Below are positions 23,651 to 32,517 of a stretch of 56,532 bases of DNA, in pieces. The translations under genes and the position numbers were made by a program. Each line of letters starts with the position of its first letter. Position 1 is the first letter of the stretch. This stretch comes from Flavobacterium araucananum. GTDB lineage: Bacteria; Bacteroidota; Bacteroidia; Flavobacteriales; Flavobacteriaceae. The DNA is taken from assembly GCF_002222055.1 (NCBI RefSeq), contig NZ_MUGS01000022.1, positions 1-56,532 of the forward strand. Direction: 5' to 3'. The notes under the pieces are model-generated. The model was not told where the DNA came from, searched no databases, and saw only the letters and a program-made list of their open reading frames with translations.

Positions 23651-23790
23651 GGACATGCAGGAATAAAAGGACGCACGCACGTATGTGAGAATAAAGGAAA
23701 GTATGCATGTAATCATGCAGGATCTCAGGAACGGAGATACACATGTACGTAAGCAAGCAGGAAAATATGTATGCAGGTACATAAGTATAA
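23651..23790. repeat. Imperfect ATGCAGG / ATGTACGTA repeat region
   Basis: Short units such as ATGCAGG, ACGTATG, ATGTACGTAAG and GCAAGCAGG recur every 15-30 bases, interspersed with GGAATAAA/GAATAAAGG. The region is open in both orientations but the predicted peptides have no protein character. It lies where element A has its GTAC cluster and the DUF3408/mobilisation genes; those genes are missing here. The remainder of 23093-24023 contains no supported gene. A centromere-like or protein-binding array is possible. Confidence 0.4.
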
Positions 23791-24023
23791 AACCAGAGAT
23801 ATCTACAGCTTGTTTATTTATACCAGCAAGAAACAATATTCCGCAAAACAGTTTTTCAAAAACGTTAAAGGATATTGCCAAACAATGCCTTTGAATGCCT
23901 AAAAGGGTCACTGTAACAGCATTCTGCTTTTGTTTTTATTTCTTTATTGGCTAAACTCCAAGGGGCTGTAGTCATTCTTAAAATTATATAAAAGTTTAAA
24001 AAATAGTAATTGAGAAAATAATT

Positions 24024-24587
24024 ATGGAAAGTTTAGAAACACTATTCCGGTCTTTTGAAACAGGTATTCGAAGTGCCAAGGCTTTAAAGCCGAAAGAATA
24101 CCTTAAAACCATCGGACTGGAATATTCAGATCTTCGAATCGGTTTTAATTCAGGTCAGTTCCATCACCGCAAAACATTGAAATCAAAAGACCAGTTTGAA
24201 AAACTGGGTGTGATTACAAAAAGCGATGCCGGAGTCAGGGACGATTCCTTTACAGCCTATACCGTCTTTGGACGGTATGGGCTTATTTTTCCTCTGCTGG
24301 ACAAAGATAATGTCATTGTAAATTATTATGCCCTGCGTTTTGATCTGGACGAGCAGAAAGAGCAGTACCTGAACAGCGAAGGAATATATCCCGCCTATCC
24401 GCATCCCCTTACCAAAAAATTATATTTAGCACCTACGGTCATTGACTGCGCCAGTTTGATGCAGAGTAAAGTACTGGATCAAAGGGAAGCGGTCATGGCG
24501 CTTCATGACGGAGAACTGCTGGAACAGCATTTAGAAGTTATTAAATCATTATATGAATTAGAAGTTATAATAATCTTTAAGCAGTGA
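24024..24587 (+). CDS. TOPRIM/primase-like protein, N-terminal part of split primase (element B)
   Basis: The 187-residue protein is almost identical to the element A copy (11225-11788), including the YGLIFPLLDKDNVIVNYYALRFD and LHDGELLEQHLEVIKSLYELEVIIIF blocks and the same stop position. The next gene starts 4 bases after the stop in the +1 frame. Because the break is conserved in two diverged copies, it is not a recent mutation. Expected role: primer synthesis or initiation for the excised element, in partnership with the helicase-like protein; the usual TOPRIM acidic residues are not seen. Confidence 0.6.
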   Translation: MESLETLFRSFETGIRSAKALKPKEYLKTIGLEYSDLRIGFNSGQFHHRKTLKSKDQFEKLGVITKSDAGVRDDSFTAYTVFGRYGLIFPLLDKDNVIVNYYALRFDLDEQKEQYLNSEGIYPAYPHPLTKKLYLAPTVIDCASLMQSKVLDQREAVMALHDGELLEQHLEVIKSLYELEVIIIFKQ

Positions 24588-24591
24588 GAAA

Positions 24592-26262
24592 ATGGAAAAG
24601 ATCAGATTACAAATGCAGGAGATCAGACCCGATGTGCCACTCTCGATAGTGGAACTTCCAGAGGGGCATAGTCTAAATGACATGTGGGTCAATTATGGAG
24701 AGGATGGAATATCTAATCTTTTAAAAAGTGCAAAAACAGAAAAAGCAGGCGAAGGACTGCAGATCCTAAACGGCTACAAAATAAGCTATACAGGAATCAC
24801 AGGAGTATTTTATGTAGTGGGCAATCTGCCTATGGATTTAGGTAACCTCAGGGTCTCATTACAAATTGTGGCTCATACTACACAGAAAAAGCACAGGCTG
24901 AAAGTTGATTTTTTTGATTTTGGAAGTGTGCAGAGCCACTGCGGGGAACTCTCCGAAAAACAAGGGTTTGACTTTCAGGAACTCGAAACAGACTTCTTAC
25001 AGCTAACAGACTTACTTGAAGAGCATCGTGAAGCACTCTTTGACGCGGAAATTAATCCAGTAACGGATCGTTATTCCGAAAAAGAACTTACACCGCAGGC
25101 TCATGAAAAAGCGGTCGAATTTCTCTCAAAACCCCAATTACTGGAAAACATAAACAAGCTCTTGGAACAGAACGGAATTGTTGGCGAGGAACAAAACAGG
25201 ATGGTTCTTTTTGTGCTCGCTTCAAGCTACAAAATGCCTTATCTGATGCATGCCATTGTTCAGGGATCAAGCGGAGAAGGAAAAAGTCATTTGATTAACG
25301 GGATTGCGCAGTGCATGCCTCAGGAGGATGTGATGAACATGACCCGTATTACCAGCAAATCACTTTATCATTACAGGGATAAGGAACTGATCAATAAACT
25401 GATTGTAATTCAGGATTTTGATGGTCTGGACGAAGAAGCGCAGTATGCTTTTCGTGAAATGCAGTCAGCCAAATTCCTGACAAGCTCCACAGTAGTCAAA
25501 GACATTTTTGGAAACAACAGGGGAAGGATCAAACAGGTACAGGCACACTTTGCCAGTATGACAACTACAACCAAAGCGGAGGTATATTATGACAATATGA
25601 GCCGTTCGGTAATCTTGGGCGTGGATGAAAGCCAGGCACAGACCATGCGGATCATAGCCATCCAAAACAAGAAGATTGCAGGAAAAGGCAATTACGAAAA
25701 TGAGGTTCAGGCTACACAGCTTCTCAGAAATGCCATGCGGGTGCTGAAATCCTATGAGGTGATCAATCCATTTGCAGACAAACTTACCCTTCCACTTGAA
25801 GCCAAGATGCTCAGAAGATTAAACAGCCAGTTTCAAAATTTTGTTTCGCAGATTACCATCCTGCACCAGTACCAGAGAAAAACGGACAATAAAGGCAGGC
25901 TGATCGCCACCAAGGAAGACGTGAAATCTGCCGTTGATATTTTCTTTACCTCCATCATCATCAAAGTGGATGAACTTGATAAAAGTACAAGACAGTTTTT
26001 TGAAAACCTAAAAGGCTATGTAAAGAGCCAAAACAATGGCACAACACACCGATTTACCAATAGAGAAATGCGCCAGAAATTAAACATCAGTAAAACTTCA
26101 GCTTTCAGGTACATGCAGTTATTACAGGAACTCGAATACATACAGGCAATTGAAGGCTCAATAAACAAAGGCTTTAAATATGTAATAAGTTACTGGGACA
26201 ATATGGAAAAACTAAAAAGCAAGATCAAGAAAGAACTAAACAGCCAATTGGAACAGCTTTAA
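24592..26262 (+). CDS. Primase C-terminus/helicase-like ATPase with winged helix (element B)
   Basis: 556 residues, same length as the element A protein (11793-13463), with Walker A GSSGEGKSHLI, Walker B LIVIQDFDGLDE and the C-terminal winged helix all intact. Differences are scattered (for example at 50-60 and 355-360), so both copies appear functional. Probably replicates the element after excision. Confidence 0.75.
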   Translation: MEKIRLQMQEIRPDVPLSIVELPEGHSLNDMWVNYGEDGISNLLKSAKTEKAGEGLQILNGYKISYTGITGVFYVVGNLPMDLGNLRVSLQIVAHTTQKKHRLKVDFFDFGSVQSHCGELSEKQGFDFQELETDFLQLTDLLEEHREALFDAEINPVTDRYSEKELTPQAHEKAVEFLSKPQLLENINKLLEQNGIVGEEQNRMVLFVLASSYKMPYLMHAIVQGSSGEGKSHLINGIAQCMPQEDVMNMTRITSKSLYHYRDKELINKLIVIQDFDGLDEEAQYAFREMQSAKFLTSSTVVKDIFGNNRGRIKQVQAHFASMTTTTKAEVYYDNMSRSVILGVDESQAQTMRIIAIQNKKIAGKGNYENEVQATQLLRNAMRVLKSYEVINPFADKLTLPLEAKMLRRLNSQFQNFVSQITILHQYQRKTDNKGRLIATKEDVKSAVDIFFTSIIIKVDELDKSTRQFFENLKGYVKSQNNGTTHRFTNREMRQKLNISKTSAFRYMQLLQELEYIQAIEGSINKGFKYVISYWDNMEKLKSKIKKELNSQLEQL

Positions 26263-26301
26263 AATACAAAAAGCAAAAAAGCAAAACAAATAACCAAAAA
26301 A

Positions 26302-26396
26302 TGGAACGCTAAGGAACGCCAGTGGAACGCGTGAGCACCAATGTTTACTGACCATACGGTACTGGCGTTCCGTGTTCCACGGAGTGCGCAAGCGAC
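26302..26396. repeat. Iteron-like GGAAC repeat block, copy B
   Basis: Direct GGAACGC units (three, spaced 10-12 bases) and inverted GTTCC units as in element A (13503-13597). In this copy GGAACGCCAGT and ACTGGCGTTCC form a perfect 11-bp inverted repeat around GTTTACTGACCATACGGT. Same position between helicase and recombinase genes. Confidence 0.55.
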
Positions 26397-26432
26397 AACT
26401 CTGCAGAATCAGCAAATTAATCTCAAAAAACA

Positions 26433-27350
26433 ATGAAAAACAGGATAGAAAATAAAGAATTTCGAAGGCTCTTGGATGCCTTTGACAGTTTTATAAAAGT
26501 CAGGAATTATAAAACAGGGAACAGCAGAATGTACCAAAATACCTTAATAGAATTCCTGCTGTGGCTGGAAGAATCCGGAATCAATAACATTCGGGAGCTT
26601 TCTACTAAAGAATCTATTAAATATTTTGAGTATTTAATTGCAAGACCAAAGCTCAGAGGCGAAGGCACGCTGTCACAGAAAAGTATCAAATTTCATTTGT
26701 TTGTTCAGGGACTATTTCTAATAAATCTCATGGAAAATAAGGAAATTGAAAATGGTTATTACATTCCGAGTTTTGAGGGAGGTACTCAAAATTCAAGAAA
26801 CACGCTCAGTGTTGAAGAAATAAAAACGGTATACAAACATGCCGAGAATGAATTGGAACGGGCTTTACTCTCTGTTGCTTATGGATGCGGGCTCAGGCGT
26901 TCTGAAATCAGTGCACTGGATTTAAAGGATGTCAAACTGGCTACTGGAATGGTTGTTGTCAGAAGCGGAAAAAACAGCAAAAGGCGTGAAGTTCCCATGA
27001 GTGATACGGTTATGGGCTACCTGAAAAAGTACATTCAGGAAGAGCGCAGTCAAAGGTTTGCAGGGAAAAACCAGATCGAACAAGCCTTTTTTATCAATTC
27101 CAAAGGCAGGCGTAGCACAGGGGAAAATCTGAATGACATCCTAAAGGAAATGATCGAGCAGACCAAGGATTTCCAGCTTATCCAAAAGGATATCACGCTC
27201 CACTGCCTCAGACACAGCATAGCCAATCATCTGGCTGAGAATAATGCGGGAATTGATTTTATAAGAGGTTTTCTAGGGCATTCCGATATCAATACAACCT
27301 ATATCTATGCGATCAAAAACAAGAAACGAAAACCAGTCGTAACCTTTTAA
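26433..27350 (+). CDS. Tyrosine recombinase 1 (element B)
   Basis: 305 residues, nearly identical to 13634-14551. All catalytic residues are present: Arg155 (CGLRRSEI), the Lys region (RSGKNSKRREVPM), His257/Arg260 (LHCLRHS), His283 (LGHSDINTT) and Tyr292. One visible difference next to the active site is FIRGFLGH instead of FIRRFLGH. Integrates and excises element B with its partner 10 bases downstream. Confidence 0.9.
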   Translation: MKNRIENKEFRRLLDAFDSFIKVRNYKTGNSRMYQNTLIEFLLWLEESGINNIRELSTKESIKYFEYLIARPKLRGEGTLSQKSIKFHLFVQGLFLINLMENKEIENGYYIPSFEGGTQNSRNTLSVEEIKTVYKHAENELERALLSVAYGCGLRRSEISALDLKDVKLATGMVVVRSGKNSKRREVPMSDTVMGYLKKYIQEERSQRFAGKNQIEQAFFINSKGRRSTGENLNDILKEMIEQTKDFQLIQKDITLHCLRHSIANHLAENNAGIDFIRGFLGHSDINTTYIYAIKNKKRKPVVTF

Positions 27351-27360
27351 GTAATCTGCT

Positions 27361-28227
27361 ATGACAAAACAAACCTTAGAGCAGTTCCTGCTCCAAAACT
27401 ACAGCCCGCAGACCGTATCAAGCTATTTGTTTGCGATCAATCACTTTTTGAAATTAAATACTAAAGCCAAGCGGTACAAATACGTAGATATCGTTAAGTA
27501 TATGGATGAAATCAGCCTAAAACAATCCAATGGCAAATATCGTGTTGTCATCTTATCTGCGATCAAAAAATATTATGACTATCTGGTCATGAGCGGTTAC
27601 AGGAATGACCATCCCTGCAAGCGCCTTAATATTAAAGTAAACAGTAATCAGGCAATACAGGTGCAGGATTTATTCAGCAGTTCAGAACTGCAACTGCTCT
27701 TGGAACGGGAAAATAGATACAAGCATTTGGATGTTAGAAATAATGTATTATTATCATTGCTAATATATCAGGGACTTACAAGCGATGAGCTTATAAGACT
27801 TAATGTAAAAGATATTGATCTGGATAATGGAACAGTCTATATCAAAGCTTCCATCAATCTCAATAAGCGGACAATGAATTTAGTTCCCAGACAGATGATC
27901 TTATTTTTCAATTACCTGCAGGAAACCCGACCCCAAATGCTTCGATCTAAAACAGAGAAACTAATTATTACCAAACTTGGGAAGCCTATTACGGTAGGCG
28001 GTATTCATGGGATGATTGATCCGCTCAGGGCATTATTTCCAGATAGGAAACTCAATCCGCAGACCATCAGAATGAGTGTGATATGTAACTGGCTCAATGA
28101 GAAAAATATTTCTTTGGAAAAGGCTCAGGAACTGGCGGGACATAAATGGCCAGGAACTACGGAAAAATATATTAAAGTGAATAGTTCCCATCAAAGAGAA
28201 ATCATTAATCGGTACTTCCCTTTTTAA
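27361..28227 (+). CDS. Tyrosine recombinase 2, divergent catalytic site (element B)
   Basis: 288 residues, homologous to 14562-15431 with the same unusual active site: GLTSDELIRL in place of GLRxxE, PQTIRMS in place of HxLRHS, but LAGHKWPGTT and Tyr270 kept. Paired with recombinase 1. The element's cargo (ATPase/nuclease pair) begins about 150 bases downstream. Confidence 0.85.
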   Translation: MTKQTLEQFLLQNYSPQTVSSYLFAINHFLKLNTKAKRYKYVDIVKYMDEISLKQSNGKYRVVILSAIKKYYDYLVMSGYRNDHPCKRLNIKVNSNQAIQVQDLFSSSELQLLLERENRYKHLDVRNNVLLSLLIYQGLTSDELIRLNVKDIDLDNGTVYIKASINLNKRTMNLVPRQMILFFNYLQETRPQMLRSKTEKLIITKLGKPITVGGIHGMIDPLRALFPDRKLNPQTIRMSVICNWLNEKNISLEKAQELAGHKWPGTTEKYIKVNSSHQREIINRYFPF

Positions 28228-28380
28228 ATGACTGAAATAAAAGTGTAATAATAAAAATTTTAGAATATATCAAAAATCATTATTATTAATAGAGGATTTA
28301 GTAGAATGATTAATTCACAAATTACAAACTATAAATTACTTTTATTTTTTGTAATTTAGACCCAAATTTTAAAAAATTAA

Positions 28381-29604
28381 ATGGCTAGACTTAAGATTAA
28401 AAATATTGGACCAATAAAGAACACAAATGATCTACCAGATGGATACATTGAGTTTGATGGATTGACTGTATTTATTGGTAATCAAGGTACAGGAAAAAGT
28501 ACAATATCAAAAATTTTTTCAACTTTGACTTGGATTGAAAAAGCGTTAGTTAGAGGCGATTTTAATGTGAGCTACCTTTCACAGTACAATAGATTTAAAA
28601 AGCATTTGGCTTATCAGAATATAGGTAACTATTTAACTGATGAGTCTTATATTGATTATATTGGTAAAGCATATCAAATAATTTATCAAAAAGGAAAAGT
28701 TGAAATAACTCAAATTTTTCTAGGAAATGATGAATACCTTTTTCCGAAAATTATGTATGTTCCAGCGGAAAGAAATTTTGTCAGTACAGTTGAGAGACCT
28801 GACTTGGTTAAGAGATTACCGCTACCATTATATACTTTTTTGGAAGAATATGAATATGCAAAACAAAACTTATCAGAAACTGTGACTTTACCGGTTGGGG
28901 ATCTCAAGTTTGAATATAGAAAACAAAATAAAAAATCTTGGTTAATTGGAAAGGATTATAGAGTTGATTTATTAGAGGCTTCTAGTGGATATCAATCATT
29001 AGTTCCTTTGTTTCTTGTAACTAATAGTTTATCTAAGATTATTTCGAATGAGAGTAATTCTTCTTTTAAAGAAAGAAATATAGTTGATGAAAATAAAATT
29101 CGAAATCAAATTGATAAAATAATCTCTAATGATAAATTATCAGAAGATATAAAAACTTTACTTCTAGAAAAACTATCTCTACAATTTAAATATTCAAGTT
29201 TTATAAATGTCGTTGAAGAGCCTGAACAAAATTTATATCCGACTTCACAAAAAGGAATATTGTTCTCACTATTTAGTAATAAAAATAAAAATGATTTAAA
29301 TAAGTTAATTATTACGACTCATAGTCCTTATATAATAAATTATTTGACACTTGCTATAAAAGGTTTTATGGTAAGATCAAAAATTGATGATTCATTATTA
29401 AATGATTTAAGTAAAATAGTACCTTTAGATTCTACAATAGATCCATCAACAGTAAATATTTATCAACTCAATGAAGTAGGTACTATAGGAAAATTGGATA
29501 ATTATAAAGGTTTGCCATCAGATGAGAATTTCCTTAATGAATTTTTAGGAGCATTTAATGATGATTTTGTTAAACTACTTGAAATTGAAAAGAAATGCCA
29601 ATAG
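28381..29604 (+). CDS. AAA/ABC-type ATPase, putative defence effector subunit
   Basis: The 407-residue protein is an SMC/OLD-like ATPase: Walker A GNQGTGKST (33-41), signature-like EASSGYQSLVPL (near 200), Walker B FINVVEEPEQNLYP (near 275-288) and the switch histidine in ITTHSPYI (near 313). This AAA_15/AAA_21 layout is shared by ATPases of OLD, Septu and PARIS-type defence systems. There is no TOPRIM nuclease domain in the protein; instead the next gene overlaps by 10 bases and encodes a nuclease-like partner. The AT-rich, low-codon-bias sequence and the position behind the element B recombinases mark it as cargo. Confidence 0.8.
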   Translation: MARLKIKNIGPIKNTNDLPDGYIEFDGLTVFIGNQGTGKSTISKIFSTLTWIEKALVRGDFNVSYLSQYNRFKKHLAYQNIGNYLTDESYIDYIGKAYQIIYQKGKVEITQIFLGNDEYLFPKIMYVPAERNFVSTVERPDLVKRLPLPLYTFLEEYEYAKQNLSETVTLPVGDLKFEYRKQNKKSWLIGKDYRVDLLEASSGYQSLVPLFLVTNSLSKIISNESNSSFKERNIVDENKIRNQIDKIISNDKLSEDIKTLLLEKLSLQFKYSSFINVVEEPEQNLYPTSQKGILFSLFSNKNKNDLNKLIITTHSPYIINYLTLAIKGFMVRSKIDDSLLNDLSKIVPLDSTIDPSTVNIYQLNEVGTIGKLDNYKGLPSDENFLNEFLGAFNDDFVKLLEIEKKCQ

Positions 29605-30092
29605 ATTTTTTTGATAATAAGTGTAAATCTAGTTCAAATAAAACTGAATTTGGTTTATGTGATGATCCACCTCCACCAACAAGACCTGCATATATTGATG
29701 AAACTGACGATTCAAAATGGATAGGTGTTGTAAAGAATAAAGACAATAAAGAAGTTGATTTTATAGCAATTGATGCTTGTATCGAAATCAAAAGAGCTGA
29801 TGGTAAAGATTCGAGAAGATGTGATGGTGTTCTTTCATTTGATAAGAGTTTAATATTTGTTGAATTAAAATCGAGAGAGGGTGGACAATGGCTGAAAAGC
29901 GGTAGAGAACAATTAACTATTACTATTGAAAAGTTTAAATTAGAATATAATATAAACCAATATGACGATGTTTATGGGAATGTTTGTAACAGTCTTAGAC
30001 CACAATCTCATTTTGGGCATGCAACTAATATCCAACAGTTTTATGATGAAACGGGATTGGTGTTAAAAACTGACAGAACTATAGAAATTTAA
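29595..30092 (+). CDS. PD-(D/E)XK nuclease-like partner of the ATPase
   Basis: The 165-residue protein contains RRCDGVLSFDKSLIFVELK (Asp77, Glu90, Lys92), the D-x(n)-ExK signature of PD-(D/E)XK nucleases, followed by a helix (GREQLTITIEKFKL) as expected for that fold. The N-terminus has a proline run (DDPPPPTRPAYID) and WIGVVKN...VDFIAIDACIEIKR. The ATG lies within the last codons of the ATPase gene, so synthesis is coupled. I know of no named defence system with exactly this pair; ATPase-gated DNA cleavage is the obvious hypothesis. Confidence 0.65.
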   Translation: MPIDFFDNKCKSSSNKTEFGLCDDPPPPTRPAYIDETDDSKWIGVVKNKDNKEVDFIAIDACIEIKRADGKDSRRCDGVLSFDKSLIFVELKSREGGQWLKSGREQLTITIEKFKLEYNINQYDDVYGNVCNSLRPQSHFGHATNIQQFYDETGLVLKTDRTIEI

Positions 30093-30172
30093 TACTGTTA
30101 ATCTGTTATATTTAAAATAACTGTAAGCAATAGAATGTAAAATTTAAGAATTTATTAATTCAAGATAAGCTC

Positions 30173-30200
30173 AAAGCTCTCAGAAATGAGAGCTTTTTTT
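30173..30200 (+). terminator. Intrinsic terminator of the ATPase/nuclease operon
   Basis: AAAGCTCTC / GAGAGCTTT stem with a 6-base loop and a T run. Its T-run marks the left edge of the second 185-bp repeat copy. Confidence 0.85.
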
Positions 30201-30376
30201 ATTGCTATAAGTGAAAAATTATTAGGAAAATAATTAAAGTAAATCTACTTTCGTGTCATAGAAAAATGTAATAGGACGTTCTTTATATAGAGATTTTTTG
30301 CAAGGGGCTTTTTTATATAAAAAAGGTTTACAGAACCCTATAAGTATAAGTACAACAATAAAGAGCTTCAAGACGA
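30192..30376 (+). repeat. 185-bp direct repeat leading into an orphan Rhs tip, copy 2
   Basis: Counterpart of 16591-16775, with equal length and scattered substitutions. The 3' part encodes YKYKYNNKELQDE of the Rhs core. In both copies an in-frame TAA lies immediately before the Rhs reading frame (30318-30320 here). Confidence 0.75.
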
Positions 30377-30404
30377 ACTAGGACTTAACGTTTATGACTA
30401 CGGA

Positions 30405-31178
30405 ATGAGAAATTACGATGCGACGTTAGGTAAATTTTTTAATATGGATAGATTTAGTGAGAAATACTATGATGTTAATCCATATCAATATTGCGTTAAT
30501 AATCCAGTTCGTTTTGTAGATGTAAGAGGAGATTCAATTAGTGTTGATAAATCGATTACGCAAAATTGGGCTCTCAATAAGGTAATGACTCTTTTTGCAG
30601 GAACAAAAGCAGGTAGAAAATTTTTATCTCAATTTGCAAGTAAAGGACAGACTGTTTTTGGACAAACCTTTGATAAAGATGGAAAATATGATAAAGCAGG
30701 TTTGAATCTTGAATTTACATCTTACAGAGAGGAGGATGAGAATGATAGAGGAGAAACAGGTAATGATGCAGAAAACACAATTACAGTTGGAATTAATTCT
30801 TTTGAAGGAGTAGCATCACAGGACGATAAATCATATAATTATGATAACCCCAATGCGGTCACATCAGCAAAAAATATGTCCCGTTGGATTATGAGTAGAA
30901 CCATCACTGCTTTTCATGAGTCTTTTATTCATGCAGATTTATTTGCAAAAGATTATATGGATAATAAAAAGTTTGATAGTAGTAACATTTTATATAAACC
31001 TAAAGGTTATGAAAGTCATTGGCAACATTCACAAGTTTTGTATAACAATGGTAACAATACAAGTTGGCCTACTGATGGAGTAAGCGGAATTAAAGAGGTC
31101 AATTCAACTTTTGGAAGATTCTATACATCTGGACAACTTGATAAAATGGTTTGGAAATACAATGGAGGAAAATATTAA
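30405..31178 (+). CDS. Orphan Rhs C-terminal tip with putative HExxxH metallopeptidase toxin
   Basis: Open from 30321 with the Rhs core end (KELQDELGLNVYDYGMRNYDATLGKFFNMD ... NPYQYCVNNPVRFVDVRGD); first in-frame ATG is 30405. The variable part (about 50-257) contains TAFHESFIHADLFAKDYM, an HExxxH string in a helix-like context, suggestive of a metal-dependent peptidase toxin. No Rhs shell is attached, so export of this copy is doubtful unless it recombines with a full Rhs gene elsewhere. A lipoprotein gene 9 bases downstream is the likely immunity gene. Confidence 0.6.
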   Translation: MRNYDATLGKFFNMDRFSEKYYDVNPYQYCVNNPVRFVDVRGDSISVDKSITQNWALNKVMTLFAGTKAGRKFLSQFASKGQTVFGQTFDKDGKYDKAGLNLEFTSYREEDENDRGETGNDAENTITVGINSFEGVASQDDKSYNYDNPNAVTSAKNMSRWIMSRTITAFHESFIHADLFAKDYMDNKKFDSSNILYKPKGYESHWQHSQVLYNNGNNTSWPTDGVSGIKEVNSTFGRFYTSGQLDKMVWKYNGGKY

Positions 31179-31187
31179 AACAAAAAA

Positions 31188-31841
31188 ATGAAAAAGAAAA
31201 TAATATTTACGTTATCAGTTATTTTGCTAATAAGTTGCAATGAGCCGAAATTAGAAAAAAGAAGTATATTTTATTTCAACCTTTACAATAATAAAAACAT
31301 CTTGATTGAAAAGAATGTTTTTGCTGTAGAATCCAAAGAGTTAAATTTATTTGATTCAATTAATGTATTTAAAAATCATGAAAAAGTTTTGAGTTTTAGA
31401 CAGGCTTATGATAATGAGAACGGTATTTATAGATATATTTTGAATAAAAAAACATTGACACATAATTTTAATGATTCAATAACTCTAGCTACTAATTACA
31501 ATAATAAATCTTTCGCTCCTTTCATTAATAAAGAAACGACACTAATAAACCATAAAACATATAAGATAGGATTAGAGAGTTTCAAAATTTACCATTTTTC
31601 AGAGGAACAAAGTAATCATAAAGGTTTTGATAGTTATTTTTTAGAAAATGTAGGTTTTATTTGTTACTATAATTTTAATACTGATAATTACATACTTTGT
31701 GATTCAATTAGTAATAAGCCAATAAAGATTAAAGAAATTACTAGCAGACTTTTAAAAGATGAAACTTTTTTTGCTCGATTTACGGTCGCAAAATTATTTC
31801 CAAATTATCATCGTGAAAATAATAGTTCAAAACGGCTTTAG
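31188..31841 (+). CDS. Lipoprotein, putative immunity protein
   Basis: The 217-residue protein has a lipoprotein signal (KKKIIFTLSVILLISCNEP, Cys17). The mature part is polar, with no recognised domain. Its position right after the Rhs metallopeptidase-like tip, plus periplasmic anchoring, fits an immunity protein that intercepts the toxin in the envelope. Confidence 0.55.
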   Translation: MKKKIIFTLSVILLISCNEPKLEKRSIFYFNLYNNKNILIEKNVFAVESKELNLFDSINVFKNHEKVLSFRQAYDNENGIYRYILNKKTLTHNFNDSITLATNYNNKSFAPFINKETTLINHKTYKIGLESFKIYHFSEEQSNHKGFDSYFLENVGFICYYNFNTDNYILCDSISNKPIKIKEITSRLLKDETFFARFTVAKLFPNYHRENNSSKRL

Positions 31842-32012
31842 TTTTATATTAACCCAGCTGCGCAAAGTGTAGCTGCTGTGCAAACGTCTGTGACTTTGCA
31901 CTTAGCTGTTCAGACAGGTAAGGGTTCAGAGTCACAATGGGGTCAAATTGCTGATGCTATTAAATATGCTCAAGACAAAAATATTAATGTAACAATAAGA
32001 TTTATAAAGTAA
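31842..32012 (+). pseudogene. C-terminal remnant of a third Rhs/CDI-type toxin tip
   Basis: Directly after the lipoprotein stop, a 56-codon frame without a start reads FYINPAAQSVAAVQTSV ... GSESQWGQIADAIKYAQDKNINVTIRFIK and ends at a stop 3 bases before the next gene. The composition is that of the last part of a toxin domain. The intact downstream gene resembles CDI immunity proteins, which supports a displaced toxin/immunity pair. Confidence 0.6.
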
Positions 32013-32015
32013 AAA

Positions 32016-32462
32016 ATGATTAAATCAATAAACATTTACAAATTCACAAATGGCAACAAGTTTATTTTGCACCCTCTTTTACAGATTAAAGGTTTTATAT
32101 CTATAGCTTCTGCGCCTTATCTTACAGAATATAATTTATCAAATACTGAACTGTTAGAGAAAATTTTATATACTCTTGAATTTAGTAAAGAAATTTTGGA
32201 AAAACCTGAGAATTGGAAAGAGTTTCAAAAGGAGTTTTTAAAAGGGATGGGAGTAAAAACAATGAAAGCTTTACATGATGGAACAATTAATTTGGGGATA
32301 TATATAAAGGATGGTATTATTACTTTTTCTCCATCTCAGAATAAAGGTTCAAAAGAAGGTTTTGTTGGTTTCAAAGAGGATTTAAAGGTCAGTTTACCGT
32401 TTGATTCACCTAAAAAAGAATTAGAAAAAGCATTAGAATTAGCTTTGTCAAGATGTAAATAA
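32016..32462 (+). CDS. CdiI-like immunity protein
   Basis: The 148-residue protein lacks export signals and has the pattern of a contact-dependent inhibition immunity family: NTELLEKILYTLEFSKEILEKPENWKEFQKEFLKGMGVKT, then DGIITFSPSQN and a final LEKALELALSRCK helix. It follows the remnant of its presumed toxin and probably still protects against it, an orphan immunity gene typical of polymorphic toxin loci. Confidence 0.65.
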   Translation: MIKSINIYKFTNGNKFILHPLLQIKGFISIASAPYLTEYNLSNTELLEKILYTLEFSKEILEKPENWKEFQKEFLKGMGVKTMKALHDGTINLGIYIKDGIITFSPSQNKGSKEGFVGFKEDLKVSLPFDSPKKELEKALELALSRCK

Positions 32463-32489
32463 TAGATTTTAAAAAAAAAGATAAACAAG

Positions 32490-32517
32490 AAACCACGCCA
32501 ATCGGCGTGGTTTTTTA
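32490..32517 (+). terminator. Intrinsic terminator after the Rhs tip array
   Basis: AACCACGCC / GGCGTGGTT stem with AATC loop and a T run. Confidence 0.88.

Noticed and set aside
23641..23790. CRISPR-like array
   Set aside because: Repeat units are short, irregular and lack uniform spacers; no cas genes are present anywhere in the window.
23639..23911. Overlapping open frames on both strands (90 and 69 residues)
   Set aside because: Both are created by the short repeats, have unnatural composition and no relation to known proteins.
15462..28302. Possible attachment-core similarity AGGATTTA(C/G)TA downstream of both recombinase pairs (about 15467 and 28291)
   Set aside because: Only about ten AT-rich bases match, and no partner copy was found at the left ends of the elements.
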